Of a stretch of 64,000 bases of DNA, positions 49,726 through 62,542 are shown in pieces. The translations under genes were made by a program, and so were the position numbers. Within the stretch, counting starts at the first letter, position 1; each line of letters opens with the position of its first letter. A model generated the notes under the pieces. It searched no databases, was not told where the DNA came from, and saw only the letters and a program-made list of their open reading frames with translations. Where the stretch lies: the NCBI RefSeq assembly GCF_000165425.1, contig NW_001799189.1, positions 190,728 through 254,727 on the forward strand. The letters are read 5' to 3'. The DNA is from Paramecium tetraurelia (Eukaryota > Ciliophora > Oligohymenophorea > Peniculida > Parameciidae).

Positions 49726-51412
49726 ATGTCGTTGCAATTCTAACCTAATGCTAACTCAGTATTAGGAGCATTTTAAAGAGTCGGATTAAATCAAGGGCAA
49801 GCTTACTAACCTGATCAGATATATTAAGCCTTGGATCAATTAGTATATTAAAATTTAAGAATAATCAACATAGACAGGCTAAGCGTATGATAGGGATGTG
49901 GCCACTTAAATTTATGAACAATGCACTCCAAATCAAAGAGGATAAGTTTAAATTGAAGAATTTTCACAGATTTTGATATCTGCTGATGCGATGTTAAAGA
50001 AAAAGATTAATGATACCGAAAAATAAATTTAGTAGTTGGTTGAGGAATCAAAGGATTGTCAAAGACAAGTATAGGAAATACAATGTACTAATATTTTATA
50101 TAGAAGACACTCAATAATAAAATTAATATGGTATAGACATTGATTCATCTCTCAATTTAATCATAAAGTCAGCCTCAGGAATCACAACTCAAGATTTCAT
50201 TTAAAGTTATGTATCAATATCAGTTGATAATAATGAATAAATTGCTTAGCAGAGTGGAGGAGATAAGTTCCATCCAATATTTAATGAGCAATTGGGATTG
50301 TACTATTACATGTTATTAATGTCTAGCCAAATCAAAACAGGAAGAGAGAATGTTACCCTGAGCTTATTGATCTAAGATCGAAACCAAAAGAAATCTTTGG
50401 TTGGACAAGCTAGGATAGATTTGTCTTAATTATAAGATTAATAAGTCCATTCTCTCCAACTCCAATTGTAAAATGATAAACAATAATATGCTTCTCCAAC
50501 CATATAATTCGATGTCCAGTGGATTTATAATAAAGTAATCCCCATCCATTATTTAGTTAAAATATTACCAAGAAATGATCTCTAAATTCGAAGCTGATAT
50601 CCAACAACACTACAATGATATCGAAGATTACAAAAGAGATCTATTTGTAGTTTAATAGCCTTTCATGGATAAAAGTTAAAGGCAGAATCTTTAATCCTCC
50701 TTGAAACCACAAACAAACTCAAAGGTGCAAACTAACTCTGCCCTGCTTTATTAGCAACAATAAAACTAACCGCAAATATACAAGCCTACAACACCTCAAT
50801 AATCTTAAAGATAGAACTAAGATAATATTCAACCACAATTTCAAGGAGAGGCCTCAGAAGAACTTAGTGATGAAATATATTATGGATTCATCTTGTATCT
50901 TCTGATGATTGTCTTATCCATGTTCCAATGTTTTGCAAGACCAGCCTATGTGGATGTAAACTTCAGATTATAGTCTTATAGATTTTATTAGGCACTTTGT
51001 ACTTGTTGATTATCTGCAGAGATTGCTTTACTCCAGAGTACTTGAAAATAGTGGGGGCAATAACAGTCTTTACCATAGTTTTAGATATATTTTGGATAGC
51101 AATTTACAAAGTAACTTCGCATTAGTAATATTTTAGAATTGGTGGAGTGGCACAGACAAAACTCTACCCACTTGGGGAGAAGCTGGAGATCCAATTGTCA
51201 GAATAACTATAGTGTTTTGCATATTCAACATGATTTTAAAGGTAAAAAGCTATCTTAATCACTTGTAGACTGCCCTGTGCTATATAATATTCCACTATTA
51301 TAAGGCTGCTTAAACAAATTAAGTCTTGAAGTTCAAAGCATGGTAGTTGGAATTCTAGATCGGAATATTGAAATAAAATCTCTTTACTTCAGACAAGAGA
51401 CTCTTATCTTGA
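49726..51412 (+). CDS. C2-domain protein with C-terminal membrane segments (511 aa)
   Basis: Six introns (31, 19, 22, 26, 26 and 27 nt) leave exactly 512 codons. The N-terminus (MSLQFQPNANSVLGAFQRVG) leads into an EF-hand-like helix-loop-helix (AYDRDVATQIYEQCTPNQRG QVQIEEFSQIL) and a short coiled coil. A C2-like domain follows (LNLIIKSASGITTQDFIQSY VSISVDNNEQ...FHPIFNEQL), then a Gln-rich linker and about four hydrophobic segments (YYGFILYLLMIVLSMFQCF, ILLGTLYLLIIC, IVGAITVFTIVLDIFWIAIY, IVRITIVFCIFNMIL). C2 plus membrane anchor suggests a calcium- or phospholipid-linked membrane role, possibly ciliary; this is inference. The protein kinase starts only 28 bp downstream on the same strand. Confidence 0.72.
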
Positions 51413-51440
51413 TTTATTAAATTATCAATATAATACAATT

Positions 51441-52467
51441 ATGTAAACTCTTGATTAAATTGTTGAGGATCTCTTCAATAAGTTCACCTTCTAAAAACCG
51501 ATTCCTTGTCCAACACCTATTAAACCATAGAGGGCATATTCAGCCTTCAGAAGAAAACCTTAAAATCCATAATAAATTTTATAATAAGCAACTCAAATTG
51601 TCGAGAGGAAACAGGCTTTGCTCAATAGCATTCAATCAATGAAACTCTAAAGAAGCTATACTGTTTGCAAAACTGAAGAATCAAATAAACCTGTTAAATT
51701 TGAAAGATATCAAATTTTATCCAAATTGGCTGTTGGAGCATTTGCAACTGTGTTTAAAGCTTATGACAGAATGACTGATTCTTAAGTAAAAATAACAAAT
51801 ACAATAGTTTAGGTAGCTATCAAAAAGTATAATTCTAATCTATTAAAATCAGAATAAAAAAAACTGTTGTCTAAAGAGACAGAGATACTGAAAAAGTTAG
51901 ACCACGAAAACATAGTTAAATTTCTTGGGACTTACAAGAATACAATAGTCTTAGAATTTATTGATGGACACACTCTGACGAATTATTTGAAAAGTAAGTT
52001 TAGAATCTATTTACCAAGATTAACCAAATAGGCGATTATAAGAAAAAGAAGCCAAGCAAATATATTCTTAAATTCGAGATGGAATTAAATATTTGCACTC
52101 AAAAAATATCTTTCATAGAGATTTAAAAGCAGACAATATTATGATAATCAATTAATAAGTTAAGCTAATAGATTTCGGACTTGCATCAGAAAATTAACTC
52201 TGCTCAGATTTTTGTGGTACACCTGCATATATGGCACCAGAAATATTTCAAAAAAAACCCTATGATGGCAGAAAGGCTGACATTTGGGCTCTTGGAGTCC
52301 TGTTGTATTAAATACTTTGTGGAAAAGTACCCTTTCCAGGTAAAAATGATGAAGAAATTATGTTGGCTTAACTTCCAAAATTCTCACTTCCTAAAAAAAT
52401 TAGTAAAGAATTTCAATATCAGTTATTACATCTTTTAGACAAAGATCATACTAAAAGAAAACTATGA
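51441..52467 (+). CDS. serine/threonine protein kinase
   Basis: Introns of 27 and 25 nt leave 325 codons (324 aa). After a Gln-rich N-terminal region the kinase domain starts at about residue 85. Key elements: glycine loop [12 protein letters not shown] (first Gly replaced), VAIKKYN with the ATP lysine, [11 protein letters not shown] with the helix-C Glu, catalytic loop [12 protein letters not shown] in LIDFGLAS, and APE in [12 protein letters not shown] followed by [14 protein letters not shown]. The protein ends DKDHTKRKL, a little before the usual end of the C-lobe, so it may be slightly truncated. By eye it is CAMK-like/general STK; no subfamily is claimed. It may share regulatory DNA with the C2 gene just upstream. 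Confidence 0.92.
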
Positions 52468-53215
52468 TAGTACTTTATTTTCATAATAATATGAATTATT
52501 GTTTATCTTTAACGTATTCCTCAGCTTTCTATCCATTTCATTTTAACGAACAAAGATTGATAGTCTCTGTTTAAATTATTGTTATATGATTTTTTTATTT
52601 GGTAAAACAATACACTAGCCGATATATTATTACGAGATCTTAAATGCATTTAGAAACATTCTAGAAACTCAAAATTACATGAGAAAGATATTTAGATGAT
52701 CTTACATATTTGGATAAAATTACATTTTATTATATTATTATTATTTCTATGTTTCATTCTCACTTAATATAAAATTTCAAATTTTTAAGTATTCATTAAA
52801 AATTGAAAAAAAACCATTGAAACTCTTATTTCTTCTTATAATTTATAATATCAATTATAGGAATAGTAATTTCAAATAGAAAAAAATAAGAAGAACAATA
52901 ATTTTACAAAGTTAGTTTAACTCAGTTAATTTTAAACTATTGGTTTGATCATTGCCTTAAATGGCATTTAGTTTATATATAAATTATTAGGGAAATTATT
53001 ATTTCCATTATATAATTGCATAATAATTTGATAAGGTTGAAACAATTTTATGTAAAAGTCAAAATAGACTTCAGATTTGAAAAGCTGTTAAGAGGACATG
53101 CTATTGTAACTTGTTTATCCAAATTTTAAAGGCAGAGCCAATCAAAATTTGAGTTTATCTATTCTTAAACTAAGTATATAATAGTTTTAATGCTTAAAAA
53201 TAAATTAGCATCAAA
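52468..53215. other. intergenic region
   Basis: About 750 bp of AT-rich DNA between the kinase and histone genes. No element recognised. Confidence 0.4.
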
Positions 53216-53730
53216 ATGGTAAAGTATCAAATATATTTGTTAGAGTGGCATAGCTAAGAGTGCAAAAGGCGGAAAAGGTGGAAAAGGTGGAAAAGGAGGA
53301 AAATTTGGATAAGGCAAGAATAAGAAGGCCCCTTAATCTAGGTCTTTGAAGGCTGGACTTTAAGTAGAAAGTTAATCAATTATAAGTTCCCTGTTGGTCG
53401 TATTCACAGATATTTGAAGCAAAGAGTCTCTGCCAAAAACAGAGTAGGAACAACATCTGCTGTTTATACATCAGCAATATTAGAATATTTAACAGCTGAG
53501 GTTCTTGAATTAGCAGGAAATGCTTCTAAAGACTTTAAAGGTAATTCTAAATATTAAATTTCTTCTTAGTGAGAAGAATCACACCAAGACATCTTTAATT
53601 AGCTATTAGAGGTGATGAAGAACTCGACATTCTCATTAGAGCCACTATTGCTGGTGGTGGAGTGATCCCCCACATTCATAAAGCATTGATAGGCAAATAA
53701 ACACCAGAGGGAGGTCTTCCAAAGGAATGA
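53216..53730 (+). CDS. histone variant H2A.Z
   Basis: Three introns (25, 23 and 29 nt) leave 146 codons (145 aa). The first intron immediately follows the ATG. The N-tail is [10 protein letters not shown] followed by tandem KGG units ([20 protein letters not shown]), a lysine-rich acetylatable tail. The fold matches H2A.Z rather than canonical H2[87 protein letters not shown]. The extended acidic patch (DEELD) and the VIPHIHK element are diagnostic. Tetrahymena's H2A.Z (hv1) marks the transcribed macronucleus, so a similar role is expected. Confidence 0.95.
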
Positions 53731-54751
53731 TATATATTATATTAATTCATAAGAATTATTTTTATGATGGAAAGAAAACCTTTTACAAATAATATTTTGA
53801 AATTAAATTCTACAACAAATTAGTTCCTTTGTAAAACTTGTAAAGCAAAATAGATCTAAGAATTTTTTTTCATAAAGTCCCTGCTAAAATTTTCTCATTG
53901 ATTATTTTAAGATAATATTATCAAGGATTCTGATAAATTGTTTATCGAATATTAATATCTATTATTTTATACAATTTCAAACAAATATAAGCATCCTATT
54001 CAAAACTAAATTTGAAAAATTTAACATATCAAAACTTATTTTATACATAAGAATTAAATTTGAAATTCATTGAAGATGATAAATATCATTTTATTATGAT
54101 TAATTAGCTATTTCAGAATGCTTTTCTAAAAAGTTAATTTTATAGTATTTCTTTACAAAAAATTACCTATTATTAAAGTAGTTTTCTGATATCTAAAAGT
54201 GTAACAATAAGCAATTATTAAAGTAAACAAGTTCTTTAATAATGATATTTGGAATAAAGATGTTTCCAAAATATTATGAAATCACAACATTTTGAATGAT
54301 CTAGTAACAGTCATCATCATAAGCATTTTTAGTGAAATTGTATGAGACAGAGAATATATTTTAGAGTAATGTTATTTTATTAGTAGATTGAAAATAATAG
54401 CACTAATAATTATTAATTAACGATTAAATATAAATGATAAAACATCATATAAGGTAATATCTATTTTTTCTTATGGTAATTAATACAACTTTAAAGTAAG
54501 GTGGACCTCTAAGGAAATATACCCTTATATTACTTATAATAGTACTATTTCTCATAGACGCGATTTAAAAATAAAATGTAATTTTTATTTATTTTACAAG
54601 ATACATCTCGATTTATTGAGACAAGAGCCCTTCTTATTTGTATAATAAGGCTCTAGGGTGCTCTGTTACTCTATAAAGGATATGTATATATGTTTATAAA
54701 TTGATAATATATATATATATATTGATATCAATTCCTCGTAAAATTGACATC
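53731..54751. other. intergenic region with simple repeats
   Basis: About 1 kb of very AT-rich DNA; includes a (TA)n tract at about 54,700-54,722. No gene supported. Confidence 0.4.
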
Positions 54752-55501
54752 TCAAAAGCTGAAATAAGAAGCTGAAAGCTCTTCGATAGATTTTTCAAAC
54801 ATGTCGTGGTTCGAAAAAATTATCGATGAGATTTCAAATTCAACATTCATTTCAGCCTCACCTTCGTAATTGTATTAATAAGAGAAGACCTCTTGATTAC
54901 AATTATCACTAGTGTTGTGACTATGGAAGGCATCTGAATTGTCTTGGATGATGTTGTTGGTGGAATAAGAGTGGTCTGAGGATTCAAAACAAAGTGAGTC
55001 ACTTTTTGAGTCACTTCTAGTGTCAGATACATTCATAAGTTCTCCTGTTTTTAAATAATTTTGAATAATATCTAAGATATTATTGACTATTTAGTCTATG
55101 ATCCTTCTTTTGTTAGAGTCTATCTTTTGGGTAGGGATCAAGTGGGCAAACATAGAGTTATTTTAAGGAGGAATAACCTCCTTAACAATTGAAATGATTA
55201 ACTTTCTTAATTTTTTCTCATTCATAGACTAAGATTAGAAAAATAATGATACCTAGATTGAAGTGTTCTAAAGTAATTGGTCAATTCCATATCGTGTGAC
55301 AGCCTCTTTAAGGCCCTTGTACTCTGATTTTCTCTCGTAGCCATGGACAGATTGGATGGTCTTTAAATTTTTATTTAATCTTCTGGCGATCTCTTAGCAA
55401 CTCACGCCTTATGACTTTAAATCCATGGTGATGCAGCGCTCATCATCACTTAATTTATCATACGTCTTCCTTCTTCTGGAAGAGCTTTAATCTTAATTCA
55501 T
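54752..55501 (-). CDS. helix-turn-helix DNA-binding protein, paralog A (241 aa)
   Basis: One 24-nt intron leaves 242 codons. The N-terminal domain RKTYDKLSDDERCITMDLKS QGVSCQEIARRLNKNLKTIQ SVHGYERKSEYKGLKE matches the HTH_38-like pattern (LT-EER--I--L---G-S--EIA--L--S--TI), found in IS30-type transposases and some regulators. A helical middle and an Asn/Ser/Asp/Glu-rich acidic tail follow, with no catalytic transposase core. It is clearly paralogous to the gene at 56612-57240, same domain and spacing, with the Rab2 gene between them. Could be a domesticated transposon-derived regulator; the origin is inference. The first exon starts at MNQDQSSSRRR. Confidence 0.68.
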
Positions 55502-55730
55502 AATAAAAAATATTAATAAAAAAATGGTATTTTGCTCAGGTTTAGTATGAAAAATAATAACTGAGGGTTCCGTTAGTATTTATTTAACAATTTAATTAAT
55601 GTTTTTTTTCAAAAATTATGTGTAATTTGGAAAAATAAATAAAATGAAATTTTCCTTTTATTATTAATTCAAATTAAGAAATACCAAGATTTAAAGTTTT
55701 ATTATAGTTGATATAAATTTAAAAGGACGC

Positions 55731-56433
<703 letters not shown>

Positions 56434-56611
56434 TTATTAAATAAATTGATAATATTATAAATAAAAGGACATCTTAATATTTGCATTATTAACTAATAAT
56501 AGCCTGAAATCCAGATTTCAAAATATATAGTTTGATTGCGTGATCAAGCTACATAAATTACTCTCCTTAAACATAACATTCAATAATTTTGAAGTTAATT
56601 TTACATATAAA

Positions 56612-57240
56612 TCATTATAGAAATGCATAGTTATTTTTGTGTGATATTAACAAAGACATCAGATAATAATATGCCTTTGTTAAATGGAGTGGGATTGGTT
56701 ATTCATATATATTACTGGGAACCTCAGCCTTTTTCTCTTCGAACTCTTCCTTTGTGATTATGGTTGTTTATTGACTGTCATTCATTTTTTAATTTGTATT
56801 TTGAACCTTCTCAACTATGTTTAATATTATTTATTATATAATTCTTCTCTTATTGGAGAACTTTTTTTATTCTGGAATTAGATTCCAAAACTTTGATGTC
56901 TGCTCTTCCAACTACTCTTTGATAAGCTTATTTGCCTACTTCCCTATGATTTTCAAATTCGTTTTCTAAAATTAATCATAAAATATACATCCAAACTTTA
57001 CATTTCCATTATTTGTTAGAATCCGTAATCGATCAAAGCTTTCTTCAAATCAGCATATTCAGATTTCTTCTCAATCGATTTTATTGATTATATAGTTTTA
57101 ATATTTTTTTTCATCAGTTCACTTATTTCTCTACAAGTTGAACCATTTACTTTCATTTTTACTATTTATTCTCTTTCTTCTTATGTAATCTTATCATATT
57201 TTCTACTTCTCTATCTGATCTTTCTTGAATATTTCACCAT
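56612..57240 (-). CDS. helix-turn-helix DNA-binding protein, paralog B (201 aa)
   Basis: One 23-nt intron leaves 202 codons. The HTH domain RKYDKITQEEREQIVKMKVN GSTCREISELMKKNIKTIQS IKSIEKKSEYADLKKALIDY G aligns without gaps to paralog A, including the KTIQS-x(5)-EKKSEY junction. The remainder is Lys/Gln/Glu-rich and helical (EEQTSKFWNLIPEQKKFSNK) but is shorter than in paralog A, and the acidic tail is absent. As in A there is no transposase catalytic core. Start is MVKYSRKIRQRSRKYDK. Presumably binds DNA; target unknown. Confidence 0.68.
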
Positions 57241-60200
57241 AAAAAAAATAATAATGATTTAAACTTCATTAACAAAGATTTATATAAATTTCTAATTAAA
57301 ATTGCAATTATTTGCACTAATGAAGAAATTAAATGATATGGTATTTGTAATTACATTGTTGTTTTGCCTACACCATTATTCTGTTATTTAATGCCAAAAT
57401 TACAAAATCCCATCCCATTTAAATTATCCTCCTATCGCTTATTTTAAATTTCATTTGTATTATATCCACAACACTCATTCTGATCTTCCTATTTCTTGCA
57501 TATCTTATTATGTAATTAAAATTCTCATTTTTCATATGGAATTTTCCTAAACTATATTTCTTAAATAATATTATTCAAGATCATTTATTCTCTACCAAAA
57601 TTATAAATTTAATCACCATCTCATTTGACAACCATATATATTCAATTTGCAATAAACTAATATACTTCAATTCTATTTTTAGATTCCTTATTTGAATAGT
57701 ACACAAATGATAATCTAAATTAATTTGCTAAATCACAATATTGAAATGTCTAAATATATTTAATCATAAATGATTAGCTTCTTCATTAAAGTCTATAAGT
57801 TAAGTGCATACACTAATTACTAATTAAGATTATATGATTTTTTTTCTTAATACCTACTAAAAATTTAATTAAATTTCATATTATTTCATTCTCTTTTTCC
57901 AATAGATTTGAATAACTATTTTATGGGTTTTGTTGTTATTTTCTATAAAATTAAGGCTAATAGACATGGGGAGCATTACTTGATTACTAAATTCAAATGA
58001 TGAGAACAAATTCCTCAATTATCAAAATATACATTAAATTATCTAATTATGATTTGATGCTTTGCAGTTTAGATAATTTAACTTTATAGCCAAAAAATAA
58101 AACAAAAATAAATATTTTCTTTTAGCATGAGAATAAAATTTCATAGATCTAAGCTAACATATGATAATTACGCCTTAAAATTTTACATTTATAATTGCAG
58201 AGCAATATGAAGAGATTTCTTGATGTTATTTCTATCTTATAGATTAAAAAATCAAATATAAAACTTGATATAGATCATTATCATAGATTTTTTTATTATC
58301 AAATAACATTAAATTATTATAATCTAAAATATTTTAATTTAGATATATATTGTATAGAGAAATTAGTGAATTAAGGTTCACACATAAAAATATTTTTCAA
58401 ATTAAATAAAAAACGAGAATTATATAGTGATTTCAATTATTGAAGAGTTCAATATTAAATTATTTTATCTGAATGGTCTTGGTCTTGGTTTATTTTATGT
58501 GGCTGCGGAAAAATTAACAAATTTCTATACTTCATTGTTTAAGCAGTACAGGACCCCCTCTAAAATGGTCATTTTTAAGGAATTTTTTGTTTTGGAATTC
58601 TTCAAATAAAAGAAATAATTCAATAAGCTCCTCAAAACCCCCTTACACAATTATCATTGCACAAATACCATGAAGCCCCAAATTTAAAGAAGCATTAAGA
58701 AAAAGATAAGAAAACACATTATACACATGATCATATTATATGAGAAAAATCTTAGTTCCCCTCACAACACAAATCAATATCTCCTAACAAAGCATCCAAG
58801 TTTAGAAACAAGTCCAGAAACAGAAGTGAAAGAACCTGGGAGTATGTTATCATTCTTATTAAACGAAGAAAGACCCTAAATAAACTCTTCTTATTCTATA
58901 ATCTCTAAATCAGAATAAATTGTAACAAATTGAAACGAGCTCTTGTAAATGAATAGTGATTTGCTCAATCATAAGACTCAATATTTATATGTATTTCATT
59001 GCATTTAGAGTATCTATATATATATATATAAGGATAATTTTAATTTTTATTTCTCACACAGTTTATAATTCATAAATTCCAAGCACAAGAATCAATGCAT
59101 ATATTAAATTGCAAATTAAAAGTTTGAAATTTAGGAAGTCGGAAACAACCAGAATAATATTACTCTCGAAAGTATTACACAAATTAGTAATATTGACTTG
59201 TATAGAATAACTTCTAAATTTTCAGCCAAAAATAAAAAGAAACTAATTATAAAATTAATTATATGAAGTTTTTGAATTTATATATATAGTCTCAATTGAA
59301 TCACTCAGTTAATGTCTTAATAATATTAAATTCATCAGAATGAAAAGCTATCCACAATATGAGACTTATACTAAAGAATACTAATGATAAATTTATTATT
59401 AAATATATCAATACAAATTTAACAAGATTCCCACAAGGTTCTTAGTAAAAATAAACAATCTTAAAATTAAATAATTTGAATTACTGTCAGAGCAGTTAGA
59501 AATATTGCTTATTATGTGAATTCAACACTTACAATAACCCCAAACATATTGCTAGAATACTCTTTATTTATGCAAGGATAACATCCACAGGGACATACCA
59601 CCAATAAAATAAAGAGTCCTAACAGAATTAATACTATTCCATGATAGTATGAAAACCCTCCTAAATAAAAGCAAACATCATTGTATTCTATCATCAAAAA
59701 CAAATATATATACCATTCCTTGAATATTTAACAAAGTAGAGTCCTATGATAAGGTTAAATATTATTAATATAGTGCAAGTTACATTAAATTTAGTCTTTG
59801 AATTTGATTATGGTGCTTCTTCAATAGGATTTTAATTTTATAACTAATGCTCTTCTTCTGATTCTTTTTGCATAAACGGATTATTAAATAAATAAATAAA
59901 TCATCTAATTACTTCTTTCTAAGATCATTTTGTATTATAGAGCTTGAGAAAGGTTTTTAGGAAAGAATCACTTACACACTAGAAAAATTATATTAAAAAA
60001 GGCTTATTTCATATTAATTTTGAAATATTTGGATTAAAATTAGACTTTTAGTTTTTAGATTTCATCAATAAATTTTTTAATTCTTCAAGAAAGGCAGATA
60101 TTATATAGTTAATCCATAGGCAAGTTAAACTTTGTGAAATTCAAAATAAACTAAATAAAGAATTTATATGGAAAAATCAAAATATATAAATTTTTCATGA

Positions 60201-60417
60201 ATGGAGTTAAAGATTATATTAAGAATTGTGAGTTTTTAATATGGTATAGAAAGTAAAAATAGATTGAATTGAAAAATAATACATGATAGGATTACCAATA
60301 ATATATTAAAGATGTAGTAAATTTGAGAGTAGATTAAGATTGCCAATTATTAAATAATCTAAAGATAACTAAAATGAAAAAGATATCATAAAATAATTTA
60401 TAATGTATATATTACTA
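57241..60417. other. long gene-poor stretch with relics
   Basis: About 3.2 kb, the longest gene-poor part of the window, with very low GC and (TA)n at about 59,012-59,030. Two coding-like patches are listed separately or noted here: a plus-strand patch around 58,540-58,933, and a minus-strand patch at 59,512-59,703 reading VCFYLGGFSYYHGIVLILLG and CPCGCYPCINKE that lacks an ATG and looks like a fragment of a Cys-rich membrane protein. Confidence 0.4.
58540..58933 (+). pseudogene. probable coding remnant, family unknown
   Basis: GC rises here relative to the flanks and the plus strand reads APQNPLTQLSLHKYHEAPNL and KKHQEKDKKTHYTHDH, then after one extra base near 58,737-58,741 KNLSSPHNTNQYLLTKHPSL ETSPETEVKEPGSMLSFLLN EERPQINSSYSIISKSE to TGA 58931-58933. 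The composition (Ser, Pro, Asn, Glu, His) is that of a disordered protein and unlike the AT-rich flanks. A different frame from ATG 58565 is fully open to the same stop, so the exact frame upstream is uncertain. No 5' end or domain was found. Confidence 0.3.
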
Positions 60418-62191
60418 TCATGGATTCTTCTCCTATTCAATTCTGTTATAGTCTTATTTGTTTCTCAATTTATCAGTTTTCTCTTTAATAGACTTCACAA
60501 ATTTTCTCCATTTAGTACACAACAAAACTATTAATAGGATAAAAATTGCCTAGATTAAAATTATAATATACCGATGAAATACAAGAAACAGTAATAATTA
60601 GAGTAAGACTATCCGATTCCAATAGAGTGCCATCAGATGTTACTGATATCTTTTAGATCATTTAGCATTAAATGTAAGGAGATTTTTCTTAATCTTGATA
60701 ACAATAAGATGCATTCGATTTTAATGTGTACTACTTTTCAACTCTTGAATCAAAACTGCATGCTATAAAGGAATTGTAATTTCTAAATTTCCAAGCATGA
60801 ATGGATTTCTTAGATAGCCCAACATAATAAATGGTCTTTGAATATCTCTAAGATTATTCAACCACTTAAGTAAAATGCTAAAACTTAATTAATTAATCTT
60901 CAAAGAAGGTTCGAACGAGTTCCTTATTGTTCTTGACAAACCCATTAAATATCGAATGCTTTATGATCATGTGAGTATCTTCAGCAATAAAGAAGGCATA
61001 TTCATCTGTCATTTAGATATCAACAAAGGTAAAGTCGTCAACATAAACTCTATTGACATAATAGGTGTTAGCATTGAAGTCCAAGAATATTTCCAAAATA
61101 TATTGAATGTGATTGACAGTTTCTGCAACCACCATCAATGTATTTCCATAAAAATCAAATGCTATTGTTCTTGGAATTGGTATCCTCATTTTCAAAACAC
61201 TTTTTGATATATTTTAGATGTCAAAGATAAATAATCCCAGATCTTCATCTAATACATATAATAAGGTGTCATTTATTTTCACTCCAATAATGTAAATTTA
61301 TTGATTTGAATTCATCTCCATTTATACATTACCAATTGTGGTCAAATAATAAATTTTCTTCTCAAAATTACTGCTAATCTTATATCCGCATCTGTATATA
61401 TCAACACCATCCTCGCCTGCTGCAATAGCCACAATACTCTCAAAAGTAAATATCTTTATAATCTCCTTCCTTATAATGAAATTCTTGTCTTATTCTGGCA
61501 AAATTTCTGTTTTCGGATCATCAAAGTCAACGAATTTAGGAATCCAAAAGGCACCATATTGAGATATTACCAAACAATTTAAATGACCCTAAATTTATAT
61601 TCATGTAAACCTTTGGACAACTAAAGTATGCATTAGTCCTGATTGATTAGTCCTCAAGATTAATATATTATTTCAAGTCTATTTATTTCAGTTATTAGGA
61701 GACTACCCAATATTTTGTACTAAGTTTGAATTACAATAGCACCAAATCCTAAGTTACTACGTACATGTTTGAATAATCTGTTGCTGTAATAATTTCAGAA
61801 TAGAATGTATCATTGCTTGAATTCCAGATGTGGTAATCCATTAATTCTGTCAATTAGGGATACTTTGGAAATGCCACACATTCTATTATTAAATCTTAAA
61901 TTAATACAATTTTCAACAATAAAATGATCTAGATCAAGATTATCTAAGGATACGTAAGGTGTCTCAATTATTTTCCCATCCTCATCAATTAAATCTATAT
62001 CATATGCTTCAGAGATGCTAAGAATTAAATTCCACAAAATACTTTAAAGCAAAAATATTTTATTTATTATGGATTGTTTATAAGGAGATATCAGGAAGCA
62101 TTGCTTATAGCGTATGTGATTATTATGATCGTACTCTGGAAGTGCTAACTCCAAAAGAAAGTTGAATCTATGTTAGAAGTAATAAAATCAT
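60418..62191 (-). CDS. unknown type I membrane protein (about 567 aa)
   Basis: Three introns (25, 22 and 22 nt) and one extra base leave 568 codons. The N-terminus MILLLLTQIQLSFGVS is a signal peptide. The extracellular part is a long run of beta-strand-like segments (for example LLYVLDEDLGLFIFDI, MRIPIPRTIAFDFYGNTLMVVAE, FVDIQMTDEYAFFIAED), suggestive of a beta-propeller or similar repeat fold. Near the C-terminus one membrane helix (ISSAIFILLIVLLCTKW) follows the last intron, then a basic cytosolic tail (RKFVKSIKEKTDKLRNK). The extra base is the CC at 61838-61839 (minus text LIDRIND-YHIWNSS). I do not recognise the family. The fold suggestion is inference. Confidence 0.68.
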
Positions 62192-62542
62192 TAATTATTT
62201 AATCAAATTATATGAGCTTTTTCCCTCTTTAATTATTCAATCGTTGGTTAAATGAAAAATAACTTCAATTTATTCTTTCGAATTGGGTTTATTTATTGAG
62301 GTTTTCATTTGTGTTGATAGCTTAAATTATAGACAATTGTATTTTTATTTTAATGAGAATATGTTTTTTATATTTATTTGAATATATTTAAATTCTTTAT
62401 GTTTTATTATTCTTCTTTTGAAACTTATCACACTTAACAATCTTTTGTTTATTGTATAGTTTTTTAGTGTATAAATTGGTAGAATCTTGATTTTACATGT
62501 AAGATTGAATCAATTTGTAAATATTTGTAGTGTTTTTAATAT
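62192..62542. other. intergenic region
   Basis: AT-rich spacer between the membrane protein start and the end of the next minus-strand gene. The boundary is uncertain because the 3' end of that gene is unclear. Confidence 0.3.

Noticed and set aside
58427-58609. A 60-codon plus-strand ORF starting at 58427
   Set aside because: It has no ATG at that point (GTG) and its frame differs from the more protein-like one just downstream.
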